Origin: Diplosphaera chodatii
Lineage: Eukaryota; Chlorophyta; Trebouxiophyceae; Prasiolales; Stichococcaceae
Assembly (NCBI GenBank): GCA_032358165.1
Contig: JAALGY010000014.1
Location: 806,001-870,000 of the forward strand
DNA length: 64,000 bases
Direction of reading: 5' to 3'
This document shows positions 23,472 to 34,627 of this stretch, one piece after another. The position numbers and the translations under genes are program-made. Under the pieces are notes generated by a model. It searched no databases and was not told the DNA's origin. It saw only the letters and a list, made by a program, of their open reading frames with translations. Numbering within the stretch: position 1 is the first letter of the stretch; the number at the start of each line of letters is the position of its first letter.

Positions 23472-24340
23472 CTGAGGCGAACTCGCTGTACGGCGTCGCC
23501 TACGGCGCTGCGACTCGCACGAGTGTGACAAGTATTGCCTTTGCAGCAGAATGAGACGGTGTTTTGGCTAAAGCGCGGCGCAGAAGCGTAACTGGCAGTG
23601 ATTGCGGCGTGTTACTTTTGGTGCTTTCGAGATCCGTGGTACAAGGCATCACGGGAAGGGGACTTCCAGAAGGCAGTCGCTGCTCCAGACCCCGTTTCCT
23701 GCCTTTCACCTGGACTTGGATGCAGGTGGTGACCTGTGAGACTGACCTGTGAGACTGACCAAAGTTGGCACCCAGCTTCTGCCAAGCAAGAAATGATGAC
23801 ACAGAGTAGTTTCGGCCGCTGGAGAAGCAACAGTGCACTACACAGCTCAGTGCTCCGACCTGCGACGCCTGCTGACCACTACTGCTTTGCCTGCCACGAC
23901 GGCAAATAAACCCCGCCAATATGTGGGCAACACTGTGGCATGCTGAGGCTATGCCAATGTTGACCACACCAGCAGGAGGACTGCGCACCATGCGCTCAGG
24001 AACGCAGCCTGCGCCCCAAAATACCACATGTGAGAGCCTTCCAAACCACTCGGACCGCTAGCCAAGGTGAATCTCCAGCAGAACTTTTCACACAGCGCTG
24101 ACAGCAGTCCTGGTGATCCTGTGCGTACCGTACGATGGGCAGGGCCTTCGCGAGAGCACAGCGGCTGCTGCAGATCTTTGCAGCTGAAGCGTTTGGGTAG
24201 CCGCCTTCCGGACTAAGTGGCAAGCGCCTCTGCCAACGGCGGCAGCGGCGACACTGTTGGGTCACCCGCCTGCAGCCAAACAGGCTTTGATCACGCTGCA
24301 CGGACCCAGAGTCTGCTGCTTTGATGCATGCACTGCGTGT
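23472..24340. other. Intergenic gap
   Basis: No coding signal was recognised. A small tandem duplication, ACCTGTGAGACTG repeated, lies near 23731-23760. The segment should hold the kinase 2 promoter and the 3' UTR of the Crinkler-like gene. Confidence 0.45.
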
Positions 24341-27267
24341 TCACGATCCCCGCGACCGTGCCTGCCTACTCATCGTGGCAGCGTGTGAGAAGCAGCAGAT
24401 GAGCACACGGCACAGGTCCGTGCCATGCACAGGATTGCCAAGGAGTTTAGGGTTTTGCACCTTCCCCAGCAGCCTGCGCAGGTCCTGTTCCTCATCCTCA
24501 AACTCCTCGTCGTCCTCCGGCACCCCCGCGACGCTCAGGTCTATCACGGCGCACCGTCCCCGACCCGCCCTGTAGCACATGTGCAGAAGGCCACTCAGTG
24601 CACAGGTGCACGCAACAACCAGTCTCACAGGCCTGCAGCGTGATCGCTGCAGCCCTCGGTGGGCTGAGACGCTCACAGACGCGGCAGCGCTGCTGCTGGC
24701 TTGGCCATGCAAAGTGACCGGGCCAGCGCCACTCCCAGAACCTCTGCAGATTGGCCTGGCTGGCAGGCGGACAGTCGACTGCCAGCACTATAAGCTGCGA
24801 CGAGATGCTCTCGCTGTGAGGACGCCGCACCTCATGAATTTTGCGAGGGACAGGTTGCGGATGGCCACGCGCTGCAGGTGCAGCGCTCGCTGTGTGGCTA
24901 GCGCATTGCGCGCCACCGCCTCGGATATGCGGCCCTCATTGAGCGCGGGTCCAGGCAGCCTGTGAGTTGACACGAGTGGCTGACCGGAGCCATAGCAGGC
25001 TAAACCTGATGCCAGCCGCCCGACGGCCCCAAAACAAGCATATCAACAGCAATTGTCATTGTTCGTGACAGGTTTAGGCTCCTAGACAGTGCCAGCGCAT
25101 CGCCAGAAACGCAAGCCATAACTCCAGCATGGCAGCCCAAATGGTCACGAGGCAACTCGTCGATGAACAGAGCATGCATCACATTGACCCACCTGCTAAA
25201 AAGCATGATCGGCAGCTTGGTCCCTGTCTCTGTGCTGACCATACCATGTGCCAACAGCTGCGGCAGCCACACCCCTGCAGGCAGTCGGCGATCCAGTTCC
25301 ACCCACATGCTGGCGCTGGACACTGTTTGGCTCGGCAGTCCAGTTCAGGTGTGATCCGGTACCCTAGCAAGGAGCGCACCCTGTAGCGCCGCCAGGCGCC
25401 CAGTGTACAACTCCACCTCGAAGGCCATACGGAGCTGCAGGTCAAGCTCGTGGTCTGCCCCCACGACCAGCGGCTGCACGAGCTTCGCCATTGCATCCTG
25501 CCCGCGCCACGTACATGCCAATAGTGAGGCACCCCAGCTGTCTCCGTCGAGGCGCGCGCCTGCAGATCAGAGGGACAGAGCATGCATGGAGGCCTTACGA
25601 ACGACAAAATCACGAGCATAGCCCGTGACTTGCATGTTCTCGGATACCTGAGTGCTGATCAAACACTGCTCGGATTGTAAGGGACCCAGAGGCGGCTGCA
25701 CACCGAGGCGGAGGTCGCCTGCGCTGATGGCGGGCTGGCTGCCGAAGATTGCCTCGAGCCGCGCCAGGCGGTCAAGGAACGGCTGCCACGACCGCCGCTC
25801 CCGCTTTGGCGAGTAATGCTGATGCAGCGCCAGCTCTGCTGCTGTGGATGCCGCTCGCTTTGGCCGGGCTCCCTCCATCAAAGAGAACAGCGTTTCTGCT
25901 GCGCCCTCCAGCCGGATGCCGCCAGCGGGCCAGTGGCTGCCGTCTGGAAGCTGCTCCAGGTGCGCCCTCTCCTGCAGCAGGCGTTCGATGGCATCATGAA
26001 GACAGAGTGACAGACAGGAAGTGGCTTTGCACCTTTGACCATATGCTACTGTTTGCACACGAAAAGGATACAGCAACACACTGGGTGCTCACCGTCAGAT
26101 AGTACAGCACCAGCTTGACTGATGGGCCTGTGTCATCATAACGAAGCGGGCGACTTATCTTCATGATGACCTCATCATCAGGTCCCTGCGGCTGAAACTT
26201 GGCATCACAACACAGGTGTTGCAGAGGACCAAGTGTTGGATGATGGCAGGTTACTGATGTCTGGAAGACATATCTGAGCATCGCACAACCAGCAAAGTGT
26301 CATACTGTAACCAGCCATACACAGCTGCTGCACCCTGGCCAGATGGCAGGTGATCGGATTGCAGCACCGCTTACTTTGCTGATCTCTGCAAAGGACGTGT
26401 ACTCGCCCGTTGTAACGAAGCCGTATCTGCATGCGTGCAAGACAGCGGACTCCACCATTTTGTACACGACCTGCCGGCTCTGCAAACAGTCGGCAGTATA
26501 CAGCGTTAGGGTGCAGGGTGGGATCATCCCTGACAAAAGGCCAGAGCGCTCGAGCCACCATACACGTGGCATGCATATGCTGTAATGTGCCGCAGCAGCA
26601 TGCGCACGTGTATGTGGTTGCCGCTGTTGAACAGCTCCACAAGATGCTTTCCGTCTCCATGCGACTGCGAATGCGTTGCCTCGCCAAACATGCGCAGGGC
26701 TTCGGGCGTACGCAGCTCCCATTCAGCTGGAAGTCTGCAGCATGAGTAGCAACAGCATCTCATTAGTGACTGTGCGTTGGTGTAGAGAGGCTTCACTCAT
26801 CTCTGGCGCAGCTGAGCACACCTGAAGCTAGGCGCGGGCGGCCCATTGATGTAGTGGGATGTGTCGATGCCGGGCCACAGGCGGCTGCGCGGGCATGTCT
26901 CTGTCCAATCATTGTTCAGGTCTGCCCATGCGCAGCCTACTGTCCACTCTATGCTGAGGCCCTGGCACCGAGCAGCGCGACTGACAGGGTACAACACTGC
27001 ATTGAGAAAGTCCGTCAGAACCAACTCCTCACAACCTCGATGCAAGGTGGGTTGAGATCGCGTATCCTGCCACAGAGCAGGACCCCAGTCGGTTCTGCGC
27101 TTGAAATGCATGACATCACGGAAGAGGCTGGGCCAGTGCTGCACGACAAGCGGCTGAGTGATGCGATGCTGACTGGCTCTGGTATCGGGTTCGCAGTAAG
27201 TGGTGCAACTTGCAGCAAAGCCGCTATCTAGAAACGCGTCTGTGTGCACAACGTCCATCATGTTCAT
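24341..27267 (-). CDS. Crinkler/fungal-kinase-like protein with degenerate kinase core
   Basis: ATG at 27267 (MNMMDVVHTDAF). Exon 1 runs to about 26830 with CEELVLTDFLNAVLYPVSR, IEWTVGCAWADLNNDW and SHYINGPPAPSFR. It splices in phase to LPAEWELRTPEALRMF (near 26735), then VVYKMVESAVLHACRYGF (near 26470), ISRPLRYDDTGPSVKLVLYY (near 26150) and a helical segment AAETLFSLMEGARPKRAAS (near 25900). A kinase-like part follows: GASLLACTWRGQDAMAKL (near 25530), FEVELYTGRLAALQ, VWLPQLLAHGMVSTETG (near 25280), QRALHLQRVAIRNLSLAKF (near 24870) and CAVIDLSVAGVPEDDEE (near 24550). These align by position with the beta-3 Lys, hinge, catalytic-loop and DFG regions of Crinkler/FunK1-type kinases, but HRD reads IRN and DFG reads DLS, so it may be catalytically dead. 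Function unknown; the family name is by pattern only. Confidence 0.6.
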
Positions 27268-28426
27268 CGTGTGCAGTTTTGAGCTGTTCGCTTCTGAGGG
27301 TGGTGAGTGTGGTGTCGCAGTGCAGCATGTGACTGATCACAGGAAAGTGTTTCAGGTGTTGGCCGAGGGGCCGCCCTGTATGGGCCCGGATGAACACCCA
27401 GTGCAATTGCTGAGTACCCTCAGACAACGCTCCTCTTCAGATGACTGGAGCACCGACACTGTGTTCACTGTGACATACATATATGGGACATCTGGCAAAT
27501 GCCCCTCTTTGTGTCATGCTGTGAAACAGGTGCTTGGCTGCATGCCCTGGCGTAGGCGTGTCATAGAGAGGGTGCTGACTGCGGAGTCGGTCAGGCTATT
27601 GGCAGGTAGCCATACGGATGATCAAGCACATCGTGAAAGATGGGGCCGGCTATGAATCACACGGCAGCAAGGCTGGGTTGCTGGACACCCCGGACCCTGT
27701 ATCAAATGTATGACGGTTACCAATAGGGTGAAGCTTGACTCGGTAACTCAAACAACTGCATGCGACAGATACGCTGCACCACCATCAGAAAAAGGTATAC
27801 TGTGCACCACTTGCAAGCGCAATCTATGACGGTCGTTGATACAAATATCAGGTCTCAAGCATTGCACCAACATTCTGTTGGCGTCTCACCCATACATGTA
27901 GACAGCGCACCAGCTGTGGACCACCAAACAAGGCTGCCAAAGCCAGCAGACATATATACTGCAGCTGCAACTGCGACCAGATCTACAACTCGAGCCACTA
28001 CACTCACGCATGAACCATGCAGATAGCCACTAGCTGGCAGCCTGAAACTCTGACGATCTGCATGCTGCCTCGGCAGCTGTGCCAAAGTCAGCAGCACATG
28101 TACATTCGAGGCGCATGACACAGTGCACTGGACGGCACCACAGCGCTTGTGTCGCACTGCGATACATGGTGGCACTGGCAGTGATGCCGCCTGGTGAAGC
28201 CTTCGTCGGCATTCTCAGACCATGGCATTGCCGCCGCGTGCTGAGTCGTCTGACTTGGGCGCCATTGCCGGCGGCACCTGGCATCGAGCGCAGGGAATGT
28301 CATCGGCATGGTGCAGATGGCTGGTGCAAAAGATGACGTTCGAACTGGTGAGGCAGTAGCATACTGCTCCGCAGCGTATAGCTGCACCCAGGTGGCTGCC
28401 GGAACAGGTCAGGGGTTGGGGTCACC
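27268..28426. other. Intergenic gap
   Basis: No gene was recognised on either strand. Base composition is lower in GC than the flanking exons. Nothing else was seen beyond the probable promoter of the minus-strand Crinkler-like gene. Confidence 0.45.
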
Positions 28427-30656
28427 TTAGGTCCCATGTTGTCGCCCCCATTCGTGTTCTGGGTATCCAGTGATGCCTGCATGGACTTTGACTCGTAGTG
28501 GTGGTAGCCTGCATGGACATTCAAACAACCCGCGTCCATTGTGGTTGGACGTGTCTTGATGACATGTACTGTTTGTGGAACCCTGCTTGTTGCATGCAGT
28601 GCTACAATCACAGAAAGTGGGCACAGCACTGCTGGCAGGCCTTCGTGTGGCATTGATAAGAAAACAACAGTAGGCTTACCCCAGGGCATGGCCTTGTCCA
28701 TCCACATGGCGTGCCCGCCATACAGCGGCACGGCAAGCAAGCCAGCGAGAATGCAGCCCACCACCTCTGCGTGTGTTCACCAAGGCAAATGAGACGGCAA
28801 GGACAAACGCTCTTCTGACATAAGTCGTGGCAGGCCAACGCGGGTGTATGGGCAGGTGCTTGTGATCGTGTAGCCAGCGCGCAGCATACATGATGGACTA
28901 CGGTGTGCGCTACATGTGAGAAGGGGTACAGTACACACCTCCAAGCACCATCACCCAGACCCGGTTCCAGTGGCTGCAAAGCAGTGGACTGCCTGTCAGC
29001 TCCTGTCAGAAAGCCGTGCCTCCACCAATCATTGAGCTCACACAGCCGACAGACAAGCGCAGGGCACACGCTGCAGCAGGGCAGGTGAGGGCGCACCAGT
29101 GGAACACGATGGCTGGGCCCAGTACACGGGCTGGGCTGACGCCTCCGCCGGAAAATGCAGCGGCTACACAGCAAGAGGGTTCATTTTCTCTAGCTTGATA
29201 CTTTGGGGCCATGTTGTCAAGGCTGGGTTGATGTACAGACGTTCACAACACGAAGTCACCCTCATCTGCACAGAATGCTCACCAGCAAACAAGTCAACGA
29301 CGAGGGAGAGACCGACGGCAAAGGGTGCGATATTGCCGAAGGAGGGCTCCCCGATCGCCACAGCATACACGACCGACACCAGAATGAAGCTCACTATCAG
29401 CTCCCAGCCGAACAGCATGCCTGCAGGAGAGATGGGTGCAACTGCTCAACTGCATGCTGCTGAGCACATGGGGCTTACTCTCAGGACTGCAAATGAATCT
29501 GGACAGCACTGCAAACAGCATCTGGCTGTGCCACCTATATGACACTGTTGAGCTGCCCGCATGCGGGCACAAGATGCAGAAAAGGGTTGCAGTGGCGGCC
29601 ACAGCTGCAGCAGATCCGCACCATTGCTGATGTCCGAGCTCACGCCGCCAAAGCAGCCTGTGCCACCATTGCCCATGCCGATGTACGAGGTCGGCACCAG
29701 GCCAGCGATCAGCAGTGATGCGAAGATTGCCCCTGCAGGACATGCATGCACAGACCTGTGACTATCACTGCACAACCAACCGTCAACCAGCTAGCAGCAT
29801 GTGCCGCAAGTAAGCACGCTGGTGGCTGAAAGGCGCCAAGGTGCAGTCGTACCATGCACACAATGATAGGACTGGATGGTCATAAGACAGGTTTCATGCA
29901 CAGTACCACCACCCTTGCGCACCTACGATCTGGGCAACCATGTAGCAGAGACCTTTGATGATCTGGATGTGGCCTGGGACATCGGGGGACGACGCATCAG
30001 TTTCTCAAGCAACCGATCCCGAAGTTGGACAGGAACCAAGGTCGTCATGCTGGATAGCATCATGACGGTGGTTGCATTTACAAAGCGTGCACACAAACCC
30101 GTGATCATGGTGGCGATTGTGACAGTCGGCGTGATGTGGCCACCGCTGATGTTGGCGGTGGCGAAGACTGCAGCACATCAGGAAGACGATCCTAAGCCGG
30201 AAACCATACTTTGCAGCTTGCTATGTGTGGCGAGTGTGCAGCAGGATTTTAGATGTGAGGCTTGGCACGATTTGAACTGATTACAGCGTGCTTGGCAATC
30301 CAGTCTGCAGTGAGTGGGCACGCACTTGCGACGGCAAGCATCAGGCCGTTGGCCAATGCGGCCATCACAACGTTGGGCGGTAATGTGCCGTCGGCGGTCA
30401 GCACATTCGTCGCCACGTACAGCGAGGCAGATCCAATAAAGGCAAACATCATGGATCCCTGCAGGTAGCTGTCAACATTCTGGCACATGTGCAGCACACG
30501 GCTGTGACCCAGATGCATTTTGCGGCCAAGTGGGAGTCAGATGAGCGGCGCCATGCAGGCTTGCTGTAGCGCACGCACCAGAAACTCGGCGGCGACTGCG
30601 CAGGTAAAGCGGGCGGACCCGAACATGTCATCGGGAGTTTGGAGGAGGCCCGGCAT
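28427..30656 (-). CDS. Aquaporin-family (MIP) channel with TPT and SPA boxes
   Basis: ATG at 30656. Exon 1 (30656-30579) encodes MPGLLQTPDDMFGSARFTCA and AAEFL. Exon 2 starts at 30459 (GSMMFAFIGSASLYVAT) and runs to GLMLAVA. Exon 3 (about 30177-30110) gives TANISGGHITPTVTIATMI, the loop-B half-helix with TPT in place of NPA. Then come HIQIIKGLCYMVAQIVG (near 29980-29932), IFASLLIAGLVPTSYIGMG (29730-29627), LFGWELIVSFILVSVVYAV (29418-29288), AFSGGGVSPARVLGPAIVF (29155-29093), the loop-E half-helix with SPA in place of NPA, WNRVWVMVLG (near 28960), EVVGCILAGLLAVPLYGG (28780-28675) and a probable last exon GITGYPEHEWGRQHGT ending at 28427. All splice phases agree. Six membrane segments and two re-entrant loops result, so it sits in a membrane. 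The selectivity-filter Arg after SPA is kept. Substrate (water, glycerol, other small solute) is unknown. The last exon is the least certain. Confidence 0.85.
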
Positions 30657-32593
30657 GGTTGCTGGCCTGCAGTCATGAAGTAAGACTGAACAACACCCAA
30701 GTTGCAAACAGTCTCATCAGAGCAAAGAGCATGTCTGGCGTTCGCAGCACAGCCTGTATGCATCATGAGTTGCCTAGCACAGATGTCTGGTTCGGGCAGT
30801 CAATTGCTCGTTCCAGCATGCACACAGTCAGACAATGTATTCTGACATGCATGATCACCTTGACAGAGCAGCGCATCTATTCAACTCAGCGCAGTGTCTC
30901 ACTTTCGGTGGTCGGCAGCAGTTGGTGAGGGTTGTGGCAACGGGAGACTGTGATATTTTGTGCCGGAGTCAAGTGCAGCAGCGCCGGCTGTTCAACACCT
31001 GCAACCGCCATCAAACAGGCAGAATACACCATTAGACATGCTATAGATTCCGGCGCGCTTGCAGAGTTGGCTGTGACCGAGGTGGCCCCCTTGCAGTGTT
31101 CGATCTAGCAGCTGATGCACGGCAAATTCGCGATCGATGTATGACAAGGCCCGGCAAACCATCGGAAAAACGCATAGAGTGCATTTGCAGTAGTGGTGAG
31201 CTCGCAAAGCATGCATCTGCTGCAAAATGCAAGACATAGGAACTTCTGAGCACGTGTGTGAGATTCGTACTTGGGGCATGCAGCAGGGTCGCCGTCGCAC
31301 CTTGGCAGCAGGTGATGCGGATGCTATGCGGAGCCTAGGCTGCTTGTGAGACGCTTGACTCACAGGTTCATGCTGCATGCATGGTCTCGAGGCCATATTG
31401 GATGTGACCCTGCAAAGGCCCATTTTGGGAACTGGCACGTGCCCTGGGGCTACAGGAGCAAATCTGCGACCGGAGTCCAGGCCAGCGGGCAGAGCCCAGT
31501 TGCAGCACTAACCAGAGCTACAAACCCTCAGCATTGCCACTCCTGCACTTGCTCTCTCTGCTCCCGATCATCAGCAACAGCAACAGCACCAGCAGCAACA
31601 CTTCTGCCTGAACCAGTCTCTTCGGCCACTACCAGCACACCACCGTCCGGCATCATGTGCAACGTCCCCTCCGGTGAGATCTCGTGCCGACCTCAAGCAT
31701 GCATCGCCGTCAGAGTGTCGGCAGTGAGCTAGGGAGCAATGACTTCAGTCAGATCATGCATGGGGATATGGGGCAAGTGGCTACGCCACAGCGCTAGCGT
31801 GCGTCCGTTGCGCGTGTACAGCACCAGCAGCTAGGCACTGAGGAGTTCCTGCATCTATGCGGGGCAGCATCATAGGCTGCACTTCATTTGACGTCACACG
31901 CTGGCCATGCGAGGCACGTGTCTGGGCAGCCCTAAAACGGCTTCGGGCCCTGCAGCAACAGTGTCACATCTTCATGAGTGTCGACGACATCAGTGGCAGC
32001 GCTTTCACACATGCTGCACACGGCACAGCCGTTGAGTGTGAGTTTAGTGGCGACGTCAGGCTAACCAAGCGAGTGTTGCCCCGACCTCAGGAGAATGCTG
32101 CACGTCGTGTTCAGTGGCAACCCGTCCTGATGCGACCGATATTGCGCAGTCCGCATTACGGCAATGCAATTGACACAGCACTGCTGCTGAGGTGCCACCA
32201 TCCACAGTGCCTCTGCCACACCAGAGGCGCCTGCGGCATGCATGCACACGGTAATCCTGACGATCAACGCCACCAAGATGTTGTGCGTGTGCCTGACCCG
32301 AGCTGTGCTACGTGCAGGAGCCGATGCGTACGGCAAGCTGTACCCGGAGACCTCCTCCGATGGGGTGAGCACTACGCTTGACTGCTTGAGCGGCCTGCAC
32401 TGCAGGCCGCAGTGCAACCCGCTCTGCATCTGTACAGGAGCGCAGTATCTCGCGCCGATCTCCGAGTGCACCCTGAGGAGGTGTATGTCATGGGCTGTGG
32501 TGCCGCATGTCTTGGGAAGCGCACCTGCTACAAAAAGTTTGCTGTCGCAACTCAGCGCTGTGACTGGCGGCTGCCCTCCCTCATCTCCTGCAG
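30657..32593. other. Gap before the peroxiredoxin gene
   Basis: No recognised coding exon. An open plus frame at 31857-32381 has no domain or codon-bias support. The first exon of the peroxiredoxin must lie in its last few hundred bases, because the first clear exon starts at an acceptor. The rest looks intergenic. Confidence 0.4.
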
Positions 32594-33925
32594 GTGCTGC
32601 GCCTGGGCAACATCGTGCCGGACTTCACCGCCACGTCCACCCAGGGCGAGATCCACTGGCACGACTGGATCGACGGCAAGTGGGCCATCCTGTTCAGCCA
32701 CCCGGCTGACTTCACGTGCGTCCTGTTTCAGACTGTAGACCCAGCACTATCACTTCATGCACGTTTGTCTGCCATGATTGTGGCCCCTCAGGCGGCTAAT
32801 CACACCTTGTGTCATATCAGACATGCACACGTGAGTCACTCTGCCGCAGGCCCGTGTGCACCACTGAGATCGGCCGCCTGGCCCTGAAGTACAAGGATCT
32901 GGCCTCCAAGGTGTCCCTGCCTGACTGTAATCAACTCACTGCACGGCTTGCTGCACACTCACAACTTCAATGTCAAAGCATAACCCTCCCTGCACCCCTA
33001 TATCCGCTGCCATGACATGCATGTCTGCACATGCACCAGCATATGGCAGCGTGTTTGCAGCCTTCAATAGCAAGCCGGTTCGCTAATCGCGCCCCTGATA
33101 CGACGCTTGCCCTCCGTGCTGCAGGGTGTGAAGCTGGCGACGCTGTCGTGTGACCCCGTCGAGTCCCACGAGAAGTGGCTGGAGGATGTTGTCTCCCACT
33201 GGTGAGACTGCTCAAACCGTGCGGACATGCCTTGCTGCGGTTGTGAGCTGCGCTGCTCAGTGTGTGGATCACTGCAGCGCTGGCTCGTCCACCCACTAAC
33301 ATCACTCTCTTCCTGCCTTGCAGCGAGAACAACATCACCGTGAGTCCCGCTGACTTCTATCAGCCCTGTAGCTTGCGCCTCCCCTGCACCCTGGATGCTA
33401 TGTGCCATCTTACACATAGTGCTGCATCTGCTGTATGCATCCCGAAATGTGGAATGGGTATCCAATGGATGTGCTTCACCATGATCGAGCTCAACCCAGC
33501 TCATGCTTGTGCTGCAGATTGACTTTCCCATCATTGCTGACCCCACACGCGAGGTGTCTGTCAAGTACGGCATGCTGGACCCCAACATCAAGGATAAGGA
33601 GGGCCTGCCGCTGACGTGCCGCGCGGTGTTCATCATCGGCCCCGACAAGAAGCTGAAGCTGTCGCTCAACTACCCCGCCTCCGTGGGCCGCAACATGGAC
33701 GAGATTGTGCGGGTGGTGGACGCGCTGCAGCTGTCTGCCCGCGCCTCAGTCGCCACCCCAGCCAACTGGCCCAACAACCACGAGAACATCGGCGCCAAGG
33801 GCTGGGCGTTCCTGCTGCCGACCGTCACACCAGAGGACGCCAAGTCGTACTTCCCAAACGCCAAGCACTGCAAGGTCCCATCGGGTGTGGACTACCTGCG
33901 CCTCACGCCAACTGATCAGCTGTGA
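32594..33925 (+). CDS. 1-Cys peroxiredoxin (Prx6/PER1 type), start exon not located
   Basis: The first clear exon follows CTGCAG at 32593 with LRLGNIVPDFTA and HWHDWIDGKWAILFSHPADF. The donor after TTCAC joins GCCCGTGTGCACC at 32851, giving the active-site motif HPADFTPVCTTE with the single peroxidatic Cys. Further exons: GVKLATLSCDPVESHEKWL (from 33126), ENNIT (33324) and the long last exon from 33519 (IDFPIIADPTREVSVKYGML, CRAVFIIGPDKKLKLS, NYPASVGRNMDEI), ending TGA at 33923. Length and the C-terminal GWAFLLPTVTPEDAKSYFP block match the 1-Cys subfamily. It reduces hydrogen and alkyl hydroperoxides via the Cys sulfenate; in plants it is a nuclear/cytosolic stress protein. The initiator Met is on an upstream exon that I could not place in phase. 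Confidence 0.9.
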
Positions 33926-34174
33926 GGTCCGGAGGCAGACGCATGGGTATGCATTCCGGGTGACCAAGATCTGGACACACGCAGTAAGTAGGCTGTACCC
34001 AGTATTGTGTCAGGACACACGCGTGCCACTGCAGCTCAGTGGCGTGGCATGTGGACCAGCTCCGCATTGTCTGCATGCAGGGTCGTTGTGCATGATTGGG
34101 TTGTCCATCTGCTTGACGTCGCATCACTCGCTATCAGCTTGGAATTGTTTGGCAGGAGCGTGCTGCAATGTTGA

Positions 34175-34179
34175 TGTAA
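34175..34179 (+). terminator. Candidate poly(A) signal, peroxiredoxin
   Basis: TGTAA lies 250 bases past the stop codon, on the gene's strand, in the 3' intergenic space. Confidence 0.4.
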
Positions 34180-34531
34180 AGCGAGCATCTGTCATCCAGA
34201 CACCGCTGTGCCAACCCCATTGACAGCCCCCAGTCAACCACGGTGCATCACAGTTCTTGCGCACCCTGTCGTTGCAGTACCAAATGGGTTCCTGCCCTTA
34301 CACATGCCAATTTCACCAGCTGCAACAGCGAGCAAGCTGGCGCTGCTGCTTGCAGTTGCACATTCGCTGGTGCTTTGCTACATCCACACAGAGTCTCACT
34401 TGCTGCGCTACCACCTGCTGCTCGCTGGCTGACCGTTCAGCAGCTTGTACGTTTTAAACTGCTCGGTCTCAGGAGACCTCAGTTGGATTGCATCGATCGT
34501 TGGTATCATACCGGCCACAGCACTTGCTGCT

Positions 34532-34536
34532 TTACA
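34532..34536 (-). terminator. Candidate poly(A) signal, Lon-domain gene
   Basis: TTACA on the plus strand is TGTAA on the minus strand, 92 bases past the stop at 34628. Confidence 0.4.
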
Positions 34537-34627
34537 GTGAGGCGCCTCACAAACCCTTTCAACCACACGCTCGCACAGTATCACCTCAGCACCACACCCC
34601 GAGCCAAACAAGCGTGCCGTCCGCTTG

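Larger units (their letters stand above)
33926..34627. other. Convergent intergenic region (two 3' UTRs)
   Basis: This lies between the peroxiredoxin stop and the Lon-domain gene stop on the other strand. It contains candidate TGTAA poly(A) signals for both strands. No coding exon seen. Confidence 0.5.

Noticed and set aside
29006..29240. Possible separate small gene with SGGGVSPAR
   Set aside because: It splices in phase into the aquaporin-family gene as its second half-helix.
31857..32381. Plus-strand open frame upstream of the peroxiredoxin
   Set aside because: No domain, and it does not join the peroxiredoxin exon in phase.
32594..32600. GTG as a start codon for the peroxiredoxin
   Set aside because: It follows a clear CTGCAG acceptor; an upstream ATG exon is far more likely in a nuclear gene.
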